Assembly (NCBI GenBank): GCA_034440615.1
Contig: JAOTOM010001549.1
Location: 1 to 64,000 of the forward strand
Length of the DNA: 64,000 bases
Source of the DNA: Ashinkailepas kermadecensis
Lineage: Eukaryota; Arthropoda; Thecostraca; Neolepadidae
Direction: 5' to 3'
Program-made: the position numbers and the translations under genes
Part shown: piece by piece, positions 47,950 to 59,069 of the stretch
How the letters are laid out: every line of letters starts with the position of its first letter
How positions within the stretch are numbered: the stretch's first letter is position 1
The notes under the pieces: model-generated
Seen by the model: the letters and a program-made list of their open reading frames with translations, nothing else
Database searches by the model: none
What the model was told of the DNA's origin: nothing

Positions 47950-49077
47950 AAATAGCCGACTGTCGCTGGACTATTGATATTGAACACATTGGCGCTCCAG
48001 CTGACATGTGACGAAGTGCATTGTCTTACAAACCGAATGCGACCTTCGCACACCACCGCAGGGAGAAAGAAGCGGATATGACACCCAACCCCAAAGCTGC
48101 AGAGCACTAACAACTAAGACGAATATGTATGTTTGCGGGATGTTAGGATAAGAGTGTATTTGCAGGCCAGAGGAACTTACTAATGCGACGTTCACATGGT
48201 AGAGTGTTAAGTGCGGAACGTTGGTCAATTCGAGAACTTGTGGGAAGTCAGTGCGGAAGAAAAACTTTGATCGGATTTAGCCTGACATGACGTATATGGT
48301 TGTAGCTGTGCAGTTTGAGTTCAATACCCTTATAAACACAGTAGCATCATCGCGATATACGCTCCCTGATGGCCTGGTTTCAGCCGACAATGTTGGCTGT
48401 GCAGATTAATATCTTTCATAGCTTCTGCCCTCTTTAGTTCGATGTGAATTTCTACTTCATACACTGAACACAAATCTACGCACATGCAGTGGGGAAATGT
48501 CAATTTACTCATCATTCGAAACACACATCCCGCCATTGCCGTCCGATTCGTCCGTTTGCTATTCACCAAGAAGAAAATCGGGATGGATTCTGCCCTCTCT
48601 ACTGCGTCTATAACCAAAATGACGTATATGCCACGCTCGTGCATCCCAATGCGCCACAGGGAGTATTGCACTATGTAGCTGAGAGAACCTGACCACGTTG
48701 TTAACATGACTAGTTGTCACAAATACATTGAGCACTACGGTGTGCGTATGCAAATACATCTGGACCTAACTGTGCGCTCCTGAAATCACCTTTTGAAACG
48801 TTCGATATTTTTGGCATTCTGGCATCGGCCCATAGGATGTAAATAGTCATTGCCAAGCTCGACACAGGAACGTGATGTATTCTCCATCGATGTTTGTTTT
48901 CAAGGACCCATGCTAAACGCTAATTATTCAGAGTCTTGAATAATTACACTTAACTTGAACACTTGACCTATTTCCCGTAATATTACACTTTGCACGTATG
49001 CATTCACACCAGAAACAGAAACACATCAGCATGGTGGCCCATTCAGCCCACGTGACACTCCAAGGCCAACGGTCTAT
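47950..49077. other. Unassigned DNA
   Basis: Open frames up to 125 codons on the minus strand (48,330-48,707) without a recognisable domain. Confidence 0.35.
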
Positions 49078-49260
49078 ACGCCGCCCCGGCAGCTCAATTG
49101 GTTGGAGCGTTGGCCCGCATCAGTCTCCCATCCGTCTCCCATGTCCTGGCAGGATACGTTTGAAGTCGCTTCACACACTTGCGTTTAGCTCCCGGCTGGG
49201 AGGGTCAGTTGGAAACTGGCCCGATGAGGCCTGGGACGAGCTATCTGGAGGCCGTGTCAG
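49078..49260 (+). repeat. Possible tRNA-derived SINE or tRNA-like remnant
   Basis: CCCGGCAGCTCAATTGGTTG followed by GAGCG at 49,084-49,108 resembles a tRNA D-arm and Pol III A box. GATACGTTTGAAGTCGC at about 49,153-49,169 is a weak B-box-like match. The spacing is too long and the B box too poor for a functional tRNA. A decayed SINE head fits better. Confidence 0.35.
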
Positions 49261-49885
49261 TGCATTGGCGTCACGCTGCTTGGTCAAAATCTCAATTATC
49301 GATCAAAATTCCCCATTTCAACTGGCATTCACGGATGGGTTGGTGAGGCCAGGGTTCGCGCAACAAGCTGTTTAGCAATATGACTCTGGTTCATAAAGTC
49401 ACCCCAGCAAGAATTCGGACTAAATTTTCCACCAAAAATCACCACTCTAAAACATAGTCAATCATCTAAGGGATACAAAAACAACAATGGAATTTGCTTC
49501 AGTCAACCATGCGCATTAAAATCACACCACCACCCAATTCCCAAGCATGAATTCTAGCGGCATTCACAGCATCCGCAACTTGCCCAGGCTTTTGATGACG
49601 TTCCAAAAAGTGGCATGTTGGAAACTTTACCTTCGCACAAGTACGTAGAACAGCTGTTTTTAGATTCATTAGTCGCCGATCGCCCGAGTCCAGACCACGT
49701 GTTACGCAGCGGGCCAACAGCAGCAGAACGTCGGTGGTGTTCTTGTGCTGCCGACCGGGTGTCGGGGGCATTATGGGCCATGAGGTACGTGACGAGATGC
49801 CTTGGTGCCGACTCGCTAACATTGCCTGGATAATCAGATATCTACCACACATATTTTGCTCCCAGCAATCTGTCGTCCGGGGTGA
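49261..49885. other. Unassigned DNA
   Basis: No recognised gene or repeat before the second minisatellite. Confidence 0.35.
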
Positions 49886-52800
49886 CCTTGTGTCGTCAAG
49901 TGTGTCCGTGGTGCTCTGTGGCCAGGGGCGTGTCCGTGGTGCTCTGTGGTCAGGGGCGTGTCCGTGGTGCTCTGTGGTCAGGGGCGTGTCCGTGGTGCTC
50001 TGTGGTCAGGGGCGTGTCCGTGGTGCTCTGTGGTCAGGGGTGTGTCCGTGGTGCTCTGTGGTCAGGGGCGTGTCCGTGGTGCTCTGTGGTCAGGGGTGTG
50101 TCCGTGGTGCTCTGTGGTCAGGGGCGTGTCCGTGGTGCTCTGTGGTCAAGGGCGTGTCCGTGGTGCTCTGTGGTCAGGGGTGTGTCCGTGTCTCTATCAT
50201 CAGGTGTGTCGGTGTCTCTGTCGTCAGGTGTGCCCGTGTCTCTGTCGTCAGGTGTGCCCGTGTCTCTGTCGTCAGGTGTGTCCGTGTCTATGTCGTCAGG
50301 TGTGTTCGTGTCTATGTCGTCAGGTGTGTCCGTGTCTCCGTCACCAGGTGTGTCCGTGTCTCTCTCGTCAGGTGTGCCCGTGTCTCTGCCGTCAGGTGTA
50401 CCCGTGTCTCTGTCGTCAGGTGTGTCCGTGTCTCTGCCGTCAGGTGTGCCCGTGTCTCTGTCGTCAGGTGCCCCCGTGTCTCTGTCGTCAGGTGTGCCCG
50501 TGTCTCTGTCGTCAGGTGTGCCCGTGTCTCTGTCGTCAGGTGTGTCCGTGTCTATGTCGTCAGGTGTGTCCGTGTCTATGTCGTCAGGTGTACCCGTGTC
50601 TCTGTCGTCAGGTGTGCCCGTGTCTCTGTCGTCAGGTGTGCCCGTGTCTCTGTCATCAGGCGTGTCCGTGTCTCTGTCATCAGGTGTGTCCGTGTCTCTG
50701 TCGTCAGGTGAAACTGTGTTGCTCTGTCGTCAGGTGTGTCTGTGTCTCTGTCATCAGGTGTGTCCGTGTCTCTGTCGTCAAGTGTGTCCATGTCGTTGCC
50801 GTCAGGTATGCCCGTGTCTCTGTCATCAGGTGTGTCCGTGTCTCTGTCATCAGGTGTGTACGTGTTCTGTCGTAATGTGTCCATGTTCTGCCATCAGGTG
50901 TACCCGTGTTCTATCGTCAGGTGTGCCCGTGTTTGTCGTGGTGTGTCCGTGTTCTGTCGTCAGGTGAACTGTGATGCTTGTCGTCGGTGTGTTTGTCTGT
51001 CATCAGGTGTGTCGTGCTCTGTCATCAGTTTGTTCGTGTCTGGCCGTCAGGTATGCCCGTGTCTCTGTCATCAGGTGTGTCCGTGTCTCTGTCATCAGGT
51101 GTATACATGTCTCTGTCGTCAAGTGTGTCCATGTCTCTGCCATCAGGTGTACCCGTGTCTCTATCGTCAGGTGTGCCCGTGTCTCTGTCGTCAGGTGTGT
51201 CCGTGTCTCTATCGTCAGGTGCAACTGTGATGCTCTGTCGTCAGGTGTGTCTGTGTCTCTGTCATCAGGTGTGTCTGTGTCTCTGACATCAGTTCTGTTC
51301 GTGTCTCTGCCGTCAGGTATGCCCGTGTCTCTGTCATCAGGTGTGTTCGTGTCTCTGTCGTCAAGTGTGTCCATGTCTTTGCCGTCAGGTATGCCCGTGT
51401 CTCTGTCATCAGGTGTGTCAGTGTCTCTGTCATCAGGTGTGTACGTGTCATGTCGTCAAGTGTGTCGATGTCTCTGCCGTCAGGTGTACCCGTGCCTCTG
51501 TCATCAGGTGTTTTCGTGTCTCTGTCGTCATGTGTCTTCGTGTCTCTGTCATCAGGTGTGCTCGTGTCTCTGTCATCAGGTGTGTTCGTGTCTCTGTCAT
51601 CAGGTGCGTTCGTGTCTCTGTCATCAGGTGTGTCCGTGTCTCTGTCGTCATGTGTGTTCGTGTCTCTGTCATCAGATGTGCCCGTGTCTCTGTCATCAGG
51701 TGTGTTCGTGTCTCTGCCGTCAGGTGTGTCCGTGTCTCTGTCGTCAGGTGCAACTGTGTTGCTCTGTCGTCAGGTGTGTCAGTGTCTCCGTCACCAGGTG
51801 TGTCCGTGTCTCTGTCTTCAGGTGTGCCCGTGCCTCTGCCGTCAGGTGTGTCTCTGTCGTCAGGTGTGTCCGTGTCTCTGCCGTCAGGTGTACCCGTGTC
51901 TCTGTCGTCAGGTGTGTCCGTGTCTCTGCCGTCAGGTGTTCCCGTGTCTCTGTCGTGGTGTGCCCGTGTCTCTGTCATCAGGTGTGTCCGTGTCTCTGTC
52001 ATCAGGTGTGTCCGTGTCTCTGTCATCAGGTGTGTCCGTGTCTCTGTCGTCAGGTGTGCCCGTGTCTCTGTCGTCAGGTGTGCCCGTGTTCTGTCGTCAG
52101 GTGTGCCCGTGTCTGTGTCATCAGGTGTGCCCGTGTCTCTGTCGTCAGGTGTGCCCGTGTTCTGCCGTCAGGTGTGCCCGTGTCTCTGTCGTCAAGTGTG
52201 TCCGTGTTCTGTCGTCAGGTGTGTCCGTGTCTCTATCGTCAGGTGTGCCCGTGTCTCTGTCGTCAGGTGTGTCCGTGTTCTGTCGTCAGGTGCAACTGTG
52301 ATGCTCTGTCGTCAAATGTGTCTGTGTCTCTGTCATCAGGTGTGTCTGTGTCTCTGTCATCAGTTCTGTTCGTGTCTCGGCCGTCAGGTATGCCCGTGTT
52401 CTGTCATCAGATGTGTCCGTGTCTCTGTCATCAGGTGTGTACGTGTTCTGTCGTAAGTGTGTCCATGTCTCTGCCGCCAGGTGTACCCGTGTCTCTGCCG
52501 TAGGTGTTTTCGTGTCTCTGTCGTCATGTGTCTTCGTGTCTCTGTCATCAGGTGTGCCCGTGTCTCTGCCATCAGGTGTGTTCGTGTCTCTGTCGTAGTG
52601 TGTCCATGTCTCTGCCGTCAGGTGTACCCGTGTCTCTGTCGTCAGGTGTTTTCGTGTTCTGTCGTCATGTGTTTCGTGTCTCTGTCATCAGGTGTGCCCG
52701 TGTCTCTGCCATCAGTGTGTTCGTGTCTCTGTCATCAGGTGCGTTCGTGTTCTGTCGTCAGGTGTTTTCGTGTTCTGTCGTATGTGTTTCGTGTCTCTGT

Positions 52801-54270
52801 CATCAGGTGTGCCCGTGTCTCTGCCATCAGGTGTGTTCGTGTCTCTGTCATCAGGTGCGTTCGTGTCTCTGTCATCAGGTGTGTCCGTGTCTCTGTCGTC
52901 AGGTGCAACTGTGTTGCTCTGTCGTCAGGTGTATTCGTGTCTCTGTCATCAGGTGTGTCCGTGTCTCTGTCGTCAAGTGTATCCGTTTCTATGTCGTCAG
53001 GTGTGCCCGTGTCTCTGTCGTGAGGTGTGTCCGTGTCTCTGTCGTCAGGTGTGTCCGTGTCTATGTCGTCGGTGTGTCCATATGTCTCTGTCGTCGTGTG
53101 TCCGTTTACGTCGTCAGGTGTGCCCGTGTTCTGTCGTCGGTGTGTTCGTGTCTCTGTCGTCAGGTGCAACTGTGTTGCTCTGTCATCAGGTGTGTCGGTG
53201 TCTCTGCCGTCAGGTGTGCCCCCGTGTCTCTGCCGTCAGGTGTACCCGTGTCTCTGTCGTCAGGTGTGCCCGTGTCTCTGTCGTTAGGTGTGTCCGTGTC
53301 TCTGTCGTCAAATGTGTGTCCGTGTCTCTGTCGTCAAGTGTATGTCCGTGTCTCTGTCGTCAATTCTGTCCGTGTCTATGTCGTCAGGTGTGTCCATGTC
53401 TCTGTCGTCAGGTGTGCCCGTGTCTCTGTCGTCAGGTGTGCCTCCGTGTCTCTGTCATCAGGTGTGGCCGTGTCTCTGTCGTCAAGTCTGTCCGTGTCTC
53501 TGTCGTCAGGTGTGTCCGTGTCTCTGTCGTCAAGTGTGTCCGTGTCTCTGTCATCAGTTGTGTCCGTGTCTCTGTCGTCAAATGTGTGTCCGTGTCTCTG
53601 TCGTGAAGTGTGTGTCCGTGTCTCTGTCGTCAAGTCTGTCCCTGCTATGTCGTCAGGTGTGCCCATGTCTCTGTCGTCAGGTGTGCCCGCGTCTCTGTCG
53701 TCAGGTGTGCCCCCGTGTCTCTGTCATCAGGTGTGTCCATGTCTCTGTTGTCAAGTATGTCCGTGTCTCTGTCGTCAGGTGTGTCCGTGTCTCTGCCATC
53801 AGGTGTGTCCGTGTCTCTGTCGTAAAATGTGTGTCCGTGTTTCTGTCGTCAGGTGTGCCCATGTCTCTGTCGTCAGGTGTGCCCGTGTCTCTGTCGTCAG
53901 GTGTGCCCCCGTGTCTCTGTCATCAGGTGTGTCCATGTCTCTGTTGTCAAGTGTGTCCGTGTCTCTGTCATCAGGTGTGTCCGTGTCTCTGTCGTCAAAT
54001 GTGTGTCCGTGTCTCTGTCGTCAAGTCTGTCCGTGTCTATGTCGTCAGGTGTGCCCATGCTTCTGTCGTCAGGTGTGCCCGTGTCTCTGTCGTCAGGGGT
54101 GTCTCTGTCATCAGGTGTGTCCGTGTCTCTGTCGTCAAGTCTGTCCGTGTCTATGTCGTCAGATGTGCCCGTGTCTCTGTCGTCAGGTGTGCCCCCGTGT
54201 CTCTGTCGTCAGATGCATCTGTATTGCTCTGTCATCAGGTGTGTCTGTGTCTCTGTTGGCAGGTGTGCCC
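49886..54270. repeat. 24/28-bp minisatellite B with higher-order spacing
   Basis: The first part (about 49,898-50,190) repeats a 28-mer with core GTCCGTGGTGCTCTGTGG. From about 50,190 onward a related 24-mer takes over (TGTCCGTGTCTCTGTCGTCAG, with A/G and C/T variants; written here as 20 or fewer core bases plus G). A variant unit with (G)CAACTGTGTTGCTCTG recurs near 50,705, 50,962, 51,220, 51,748, 52,290, 52,904 and 53,166, mostly at about 258-264 bp or twice that. Long frames on both strands (up to 603 codons) result from the period and a lack of stops. Confidence 0.95.
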
Positions 54271-55379
54271 CCCAAAAAATCACGTACATATACATTTACG
54301 CTGTTTACGATGTAATTTTGAAAAGTACTTGATCCCGCTGCGTACCCAAATATACTAGTTCGTACTATTTAGAAAGCTACTATGTTCTGGCAGTAATTTG
54401 GTTGCATCTAATTTTGGTAGCAGTGTAAGTCATTGAGCATTGGCGCCGATGGGGCAATAGAGTGCACAGTTCATGTTGAGCACTCTTACAGAATATCAAA
54501 TACTGTAATGATAATTAAGGACGCTTTACCGAATCTGTTCAGCTTAAGTATTTTACCGCATTTTGGTGCGTTTTACCAAATCTGCTCTTTTCGGGCTCGG
54601 ATCCACCTGCAATGTTATAGCATAAACCTGATAGGCTTTGCATAGAAAACAGAGGTGCAGCTAAGGAGGCCAGCCCCCATAAAAACCAAAAGGACACTAG
54701 ATGAAACGAGAAACTTTGAGATTTTCACCACGCTAAACCTAAAACTTTTGGTCTGCTTCGCGCGCCGAAAGCTGTCAATTTTCATTCCATATTTTGGTCG
54801 CCCCTCTTAACAAAAAATCCTGGCTGCCTATTTTACCTATTTTAACACAGCAAGTCTTCTAAAAATACTACATTCACACAAGCCCATCCAATGTGATGCT
54901 CTATTGATGAGGAGACTTCCTATTTTACGATGGAGTTGGCATCACCTGCTATTTTGGTACAAATATTCCATAGAGGATTCATCCCTCATTCAGCTTTACA
55001 TTTCCTTTGAAGGTATCGAAGGCTAGAAATGTCATACTTACAATTAAATCATCATGTGATTTCAGAATGTAAAATTATGTTTTATAATCTTCTAACAAAC
55101 TTTTGCAGCAGCTAAGACCAATCTCCTTTCTTAGATGTGAAATGTCTGATATGGCAAATGATTAGAATGCATCCCATCAGTGTCTTTTCAACACAATGGG
55201 CAACAATAATGTGCATGCTCACAGCAATGGGTGGAGAAGTTAAAAATGATTGGCTAGGCCCAATGCACAATGAGTGCTGCCAATTTTGTTGTGGGGTCCA
55301 TCCCATAGGATCTCATGGTAAAAGAACTATGAGTTGGTTAGGCCAAGGCAAAGATGGGGGGTCATGAAGATCAACCGGA
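54271..55379. other. Unassigned AT-rich DNA
   Basis: No recognised gene or named repeat. The 76-codon plus-strand frame at 55,137-55,367 has Cys pairs but no known motif. Confidence 0.35.
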
Positions 55380-55647
55380 AAAGTAAGCATTTACACAGAA
55401 AATGAGTGGTTCCATCATCTTAGTCATATTCATAAGCATTGCATTGGAATGATAAATTCAAATAATTCATAAAACATCTTAAAACACAAATTTACCCGGG
55501 TATTATTGTGCTTTAAGGTGTTAGCAAGATAGGTTTTTTTTTTTACAGACGCTTGCTTCCATAAAGCAAACAAATGGGTTAGGTTTGGTTAGGCTAGGTT
55601 AGCTTAGGTTTTCTAAATTGGAAATTTTTTAAGAACAAAAATCCAAC
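55380..55647. repeat. AACCTAACC-rich repeat D, left of family 2 copy 3
   Basis: Contains CCATAAAGCAAACAAATGGG and GGTTAGGTTTGGTTAGGC. Its reverse complement lies at 58,120-58,190, on the other side of the inserted family 2 element. The target may therefore have been an inverted repeat. Confidence 0.6.
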
Positions 55648-55823
55648 TTAACACGCGCACTGGAGGGGGGGGGGGGCAAATCCGCCCACCCCTCCGGTTT
55701 TTCGTACATAACTGCAGATTTTACCGGTAGATATACGCGATTTTCTGCGTACCTGATTAGAAATGAACGGCGCGTCGCTTAAAGCAAGAAAAATGGAAAT
55801 CGACCAACATTTTTTTTCCAAGT

Positions 55824-57287
55824 TACACTGAAAAAACAGTTTGAGAATATATGCGAAAAGTCCTCGCAAGAAACCAGAGTTTATGATCAATGGAGAAGGA
55901 ACGCTAGTTTGAGACTCAAATGCAGTTTCATGATAGAGCACTTCATCGTCATACTCTCTTGAGTCATGTAGAAAGTCTCAGTTTTCAAAGGATATTTCGA
56001 GAATCTTTGTTGGTGTCAGATGATTCTTCTGACTGGTTTCAGCGGAAGGTCGTTGATCACGATCGCGGCGAAACGAGTCTGCGCATGCGCGCCACCGATC
56101 ATTTTCAGGCTGCGTGCACGGTAACTTAGGTAGAGACTGCGTGCTGGCGGCCATTGCGTTTTTGTCCGCAGCTTGCTTTGCGACTGTTGGGCACTGCAGT
56201 GTATGGAATGGAGCGACCTCTGAATGGTAAGCCATCGCATTGTATTGGATATGTATATTGGAAGTACCTATAGCCAGGTCAAGTATCTCCCTGGGTATAT
56301 CTATACCCTGGCCGTGATAGTTTGTTTTGCAATACTAGAAAGCTGATTGGTACAAAAACATACAATTTAACCTAACCGAGGTTATTCGACCCTGGAAAAT
56401 TCGTGGTACATAACCTAACATAATTAGTGTATTATTTTATTTTCTTATTTCATTCACCTAAACCTTAGATTTAGCCCAGGGATCAATAAATATGGTGGCC
56501 CAGGGATCAATAAAATGGCAGCCTTTGGCCACCATATTTATTGATCCGTGGACTAAATTTAAGGTTTGAGTGAATGGAATAAGATAATAAACAATATTCT
56601 AATTATGATAGGCTGGGTTTCCAACCATTTTATGCCTTCAAACACTTTGGTTTTGTCTCAAGTTATGTTTTTGTAATGCGTGCTGTAGCTTTCTCGTATT
56701 GCAAAAAAATGCCCCCCAGCCTGTTGAACGTCAGCCGTGGCAGTTGCGCTGTTGGATGTGGCTGGACTGGAAGTCTGTTCTGAATAAAAGTGTTTTTCCC
56801 CGGAGCAGTTTTCTGTTTGGAGGGTTAATTATTGGAAGCAGAGGCGATGACTGATGAAATTCGCGTCGGATTTAAAGAGCTGGCGTGAATTTTTTGGAAT
56901 GGATTTTGTGAGAAGAAAGGTGGTTCGCAGAAAAGCCGTTTCGATACAAATTGAGACTTTATTTCATTATCAGCTGAGAGGGGAGGTTGCGATCCGAGAC
57001 CATAACCCATTCTCGCAAGAGTACATTTTAAATATACGTGCTCTATTTTGAGGGTTCAAATCGGCATCGTGCGATCTCGATTTTTAGTTTCAAGTGAGAA
57101 GGTATATCGTTCTCAATGTTAGCCTAAAAAGGGTTCTCACATGAGAACGTTTTTCGGTGTGAGAACGGGTGTTCTCTGATTCACCCGAACAGAGTTCTCA
57201 TTTTGAGTGGTCTGATTTGAATAGGGAAAATGAGAACGATAGATGTTCTCTGAGAACGAATAAGGTTCTCACTTTTTTCTCAGTGTA
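55824..57287. mobile_element. CACTG-ended DNA transposon, copy 2 (nested)
   Basis: 1,460 bp with ends CACTGAAAAAACAG and CACTTTTTTCTCAGTG, flanked by TA on each side. The empty site is visible in family 2 copy 2 (GAGTTAGGGGCCGTT, inverted), which supports a recent cut at TA. GAGAAC/GTTCTC words cluster at 57,110-57,285 (about eight in 175 bp). No transposase frame was recognised. A hairpin lies inside at 56,417-56,609. Confidence 0.75.
56417..56609. repeat. Inverted repeat with about 83-bp arms
   Basis: The arm at 56,417-56,499 pairs with 56,527-56,609 with few mismatches (GGATCAATAAATATGGTGGC against its complement; ACCTTAGATTTAG against CTAAATTTAAGGT). The loop of about 27 bp itself repeats part of the arm (CAGGGATCAATAAA). 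It could be a small foldback MITE. A long hairpin RNA would form if transcribed. Confidence 0.85.
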
Positions 57288-58050
57288 GGCGCCGTTAAAG
57301 AAAAAATAAATCCTAGCGCCAGACCACAAAAATCGGCGCTGATGTGCTTCCCATATATTCGCAAAAGGGAAGTGTTCTTGGCAACACTAGCGACTTGTTT
57401 GATGTATATTGATATGCTATACAGTTTCAAGGTCATGTTAAGTCACCGAGGTCAAGTCAGGTCAAGTTCATGACAGGTTAATGAACCAAACTTGATCAAC
57501 TGGAATGTTGTCATAAATGCAGTACTGTTTGTCATTTGTACTGTTTGTCATTGCATTTCCATACTTTATTCATGTACTTCACTCCTTTCTTCGCGAAGCC
57601 GATTGCGCCGAGCTGCTCGACGGAGCAGTCGGGCGGGCGTCCCGGTTCCGGTAACTGGAACAGGTAACTGACCTGATAAAGTTCTGCTATATAGGTGACC
57701 TGAGGTCAAATGTCGGGTCTAGCATCTGTATTGCATCATTAGTAATGTCCAAAACATCATTGATGCCCATTTTGGAGCATTTCAACACAATCACAGCGAT
57801 CCATAACAATGACAAGCCAAGCCATGCAAAACAAGAAAATGTTGACAAATGTTACCTGGTTTGACCATGAAGATATTGACCTAAGGTCATGACATTTGCA
57901 CACGATAGAGTTTACTACCGTACCCATCAACCCTGCGAATTTCTTTCCTCCAGCTTTAATAGGAGCCGAGATCTTAGTGGGGCGGAATCCGCCCCCCCCC
58001 CCCTCCTCCAGTGCGCGTAATTTTCAGACGCCCTCCAGGGCGCGTGTTAA

Positions 58051-58240
58051 AATCCTAAACTGGAATTGTAATAGAATTGGAAATTGAAGAAAAAAATTTG
58101 ACAAATTTTCCGACTTCAAAAACCTAAACTACCCCAACCTAACCAAACCTAATCAATTTGTTTGCTTTATGGAGGAAAATGTTTTGTTTTGTTTTGTTTT
58201 GTTAAAACTTGTTTTGCTACAACCTTAATGCATGATAATA
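58051..58240. repeat. AACCTAACC-rich repeat D, right of family 2 copy 3
   Basis: CCAACCTAACCAAACC, then TTTGTTTGCTTTATGGAGG, is the reverse complement of the block at 55,560-55,600. A short TTTTGTTTTG run follows. Confidence 0.6.
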
Positions 58241-59069
58241 CACGAATCTGGAGGTAGGTCATCAACAACTGTCCAAAAAAATTACAGATTTCAGCGGCAA
58301 ATAGCACACAGCTTGGAATAATTTCCCACCCCCTTCCCCAATATTGTTGGAAGTCCTACACTCCGCTATTTTCCCCTCTTTCTAATATTTTTATTTCCTT
58401 AGTTTTCCACTCCCAGCTTTTCATGCATAATTTTACACTTTGACATCCAAACTAAAGACATGCGTTAGGGAAAAAGCATGCCCCTCCCTGGTATAATTTC
58501 CACAAATTCCCCAAATCACAAATTGACTATTTCCACCCAGAAATAGCCTTCCATACCGCTGTAGAAATGCTTTCTTGCCTTAGTCATACCCAGCCAGACC
58601 TGTAGATTTTTGGTGAATCACTCTTGCAGTCTGGGAATGTTGATAGGGAACCAAAACTTGAGCATGCGTCACATGTGAATATAGCTTCCAGCTATTGGCA
58701 GTTGGTACCGACGGTGCCATTGATCTGCTCCACTTCCCCGACGGCACGTCGCAGGGTGAAATATTTGTCCGGCGAGTGGTGCTCCGAGGCCTGGCAGAAT
58801 GTTCTCACTTGGCAGCCAACTGCATGCTCGTGATCCACTTCCCCAGCCAATCCGCTGTTGCCGTAATCAAATTTGGAATCCTTTTTTTTCATGTCGTTAT
58901 TCTTGTTGCGATGCAGAGTGGTGCTGTATAATTTGTTGAATAAATTGTTCAGTACGTTTCCCAGGTATATTACTATTGCTTTAGGAAGTGTAGTATTCAT
59001 TATCTTCATTATCTCATTATTTCATTATCGCCTCACCCTCCTTAGTTACGGAGACTATCTGGATTGAAG
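58241..59069. other. Unassigned DNA
   Basis: A 105-codon minus-strand frame (58,692-59,009) and an overlapping 78-codon plus-strand frame have no recognised domain. Unlikely coding. Confidence 0.35.

Larger units (their letters stand above)
55648..58050 (-). mobile_element. TTAA family 2 element, copy 3 (inverted, interrupted)
   Basis: TTAA flanks at 55,648-55,651 and 58,047-58,050. Orientation is opposite to copies 1 and 2. Here the single terminal motif is on the left (CGCGCACTGGAGGGG), and the doubled one is on the right (CCTCCAGTGCGCG and, 27 bp outward, CTCCAGGGCGCG). A CACTG-ended element of 1,460 bp splits it. TCAAGGTCA is at 57,427-57,435. Internal homology to copy 2 resumes with GCCGTTAAAG at 57,291. 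Confidence 0.85.

Noticed and set aside
49078..49170. A functional tRNA gene
   Set aside because: The A-box region is convincing but the B box is poor, the spacing is too long and no acceptor stem pairs; a SINE remnant is more likely.
49734..54358. Frames of 300-603 codons with Ser-Ser-Gly-Val and Cys-Arg-Gln-Val-Cys repeats
   Set aside because: Products of the 24/28-bp minisatellite; several overlapping frames are equally open and none has a non-repeat domain.
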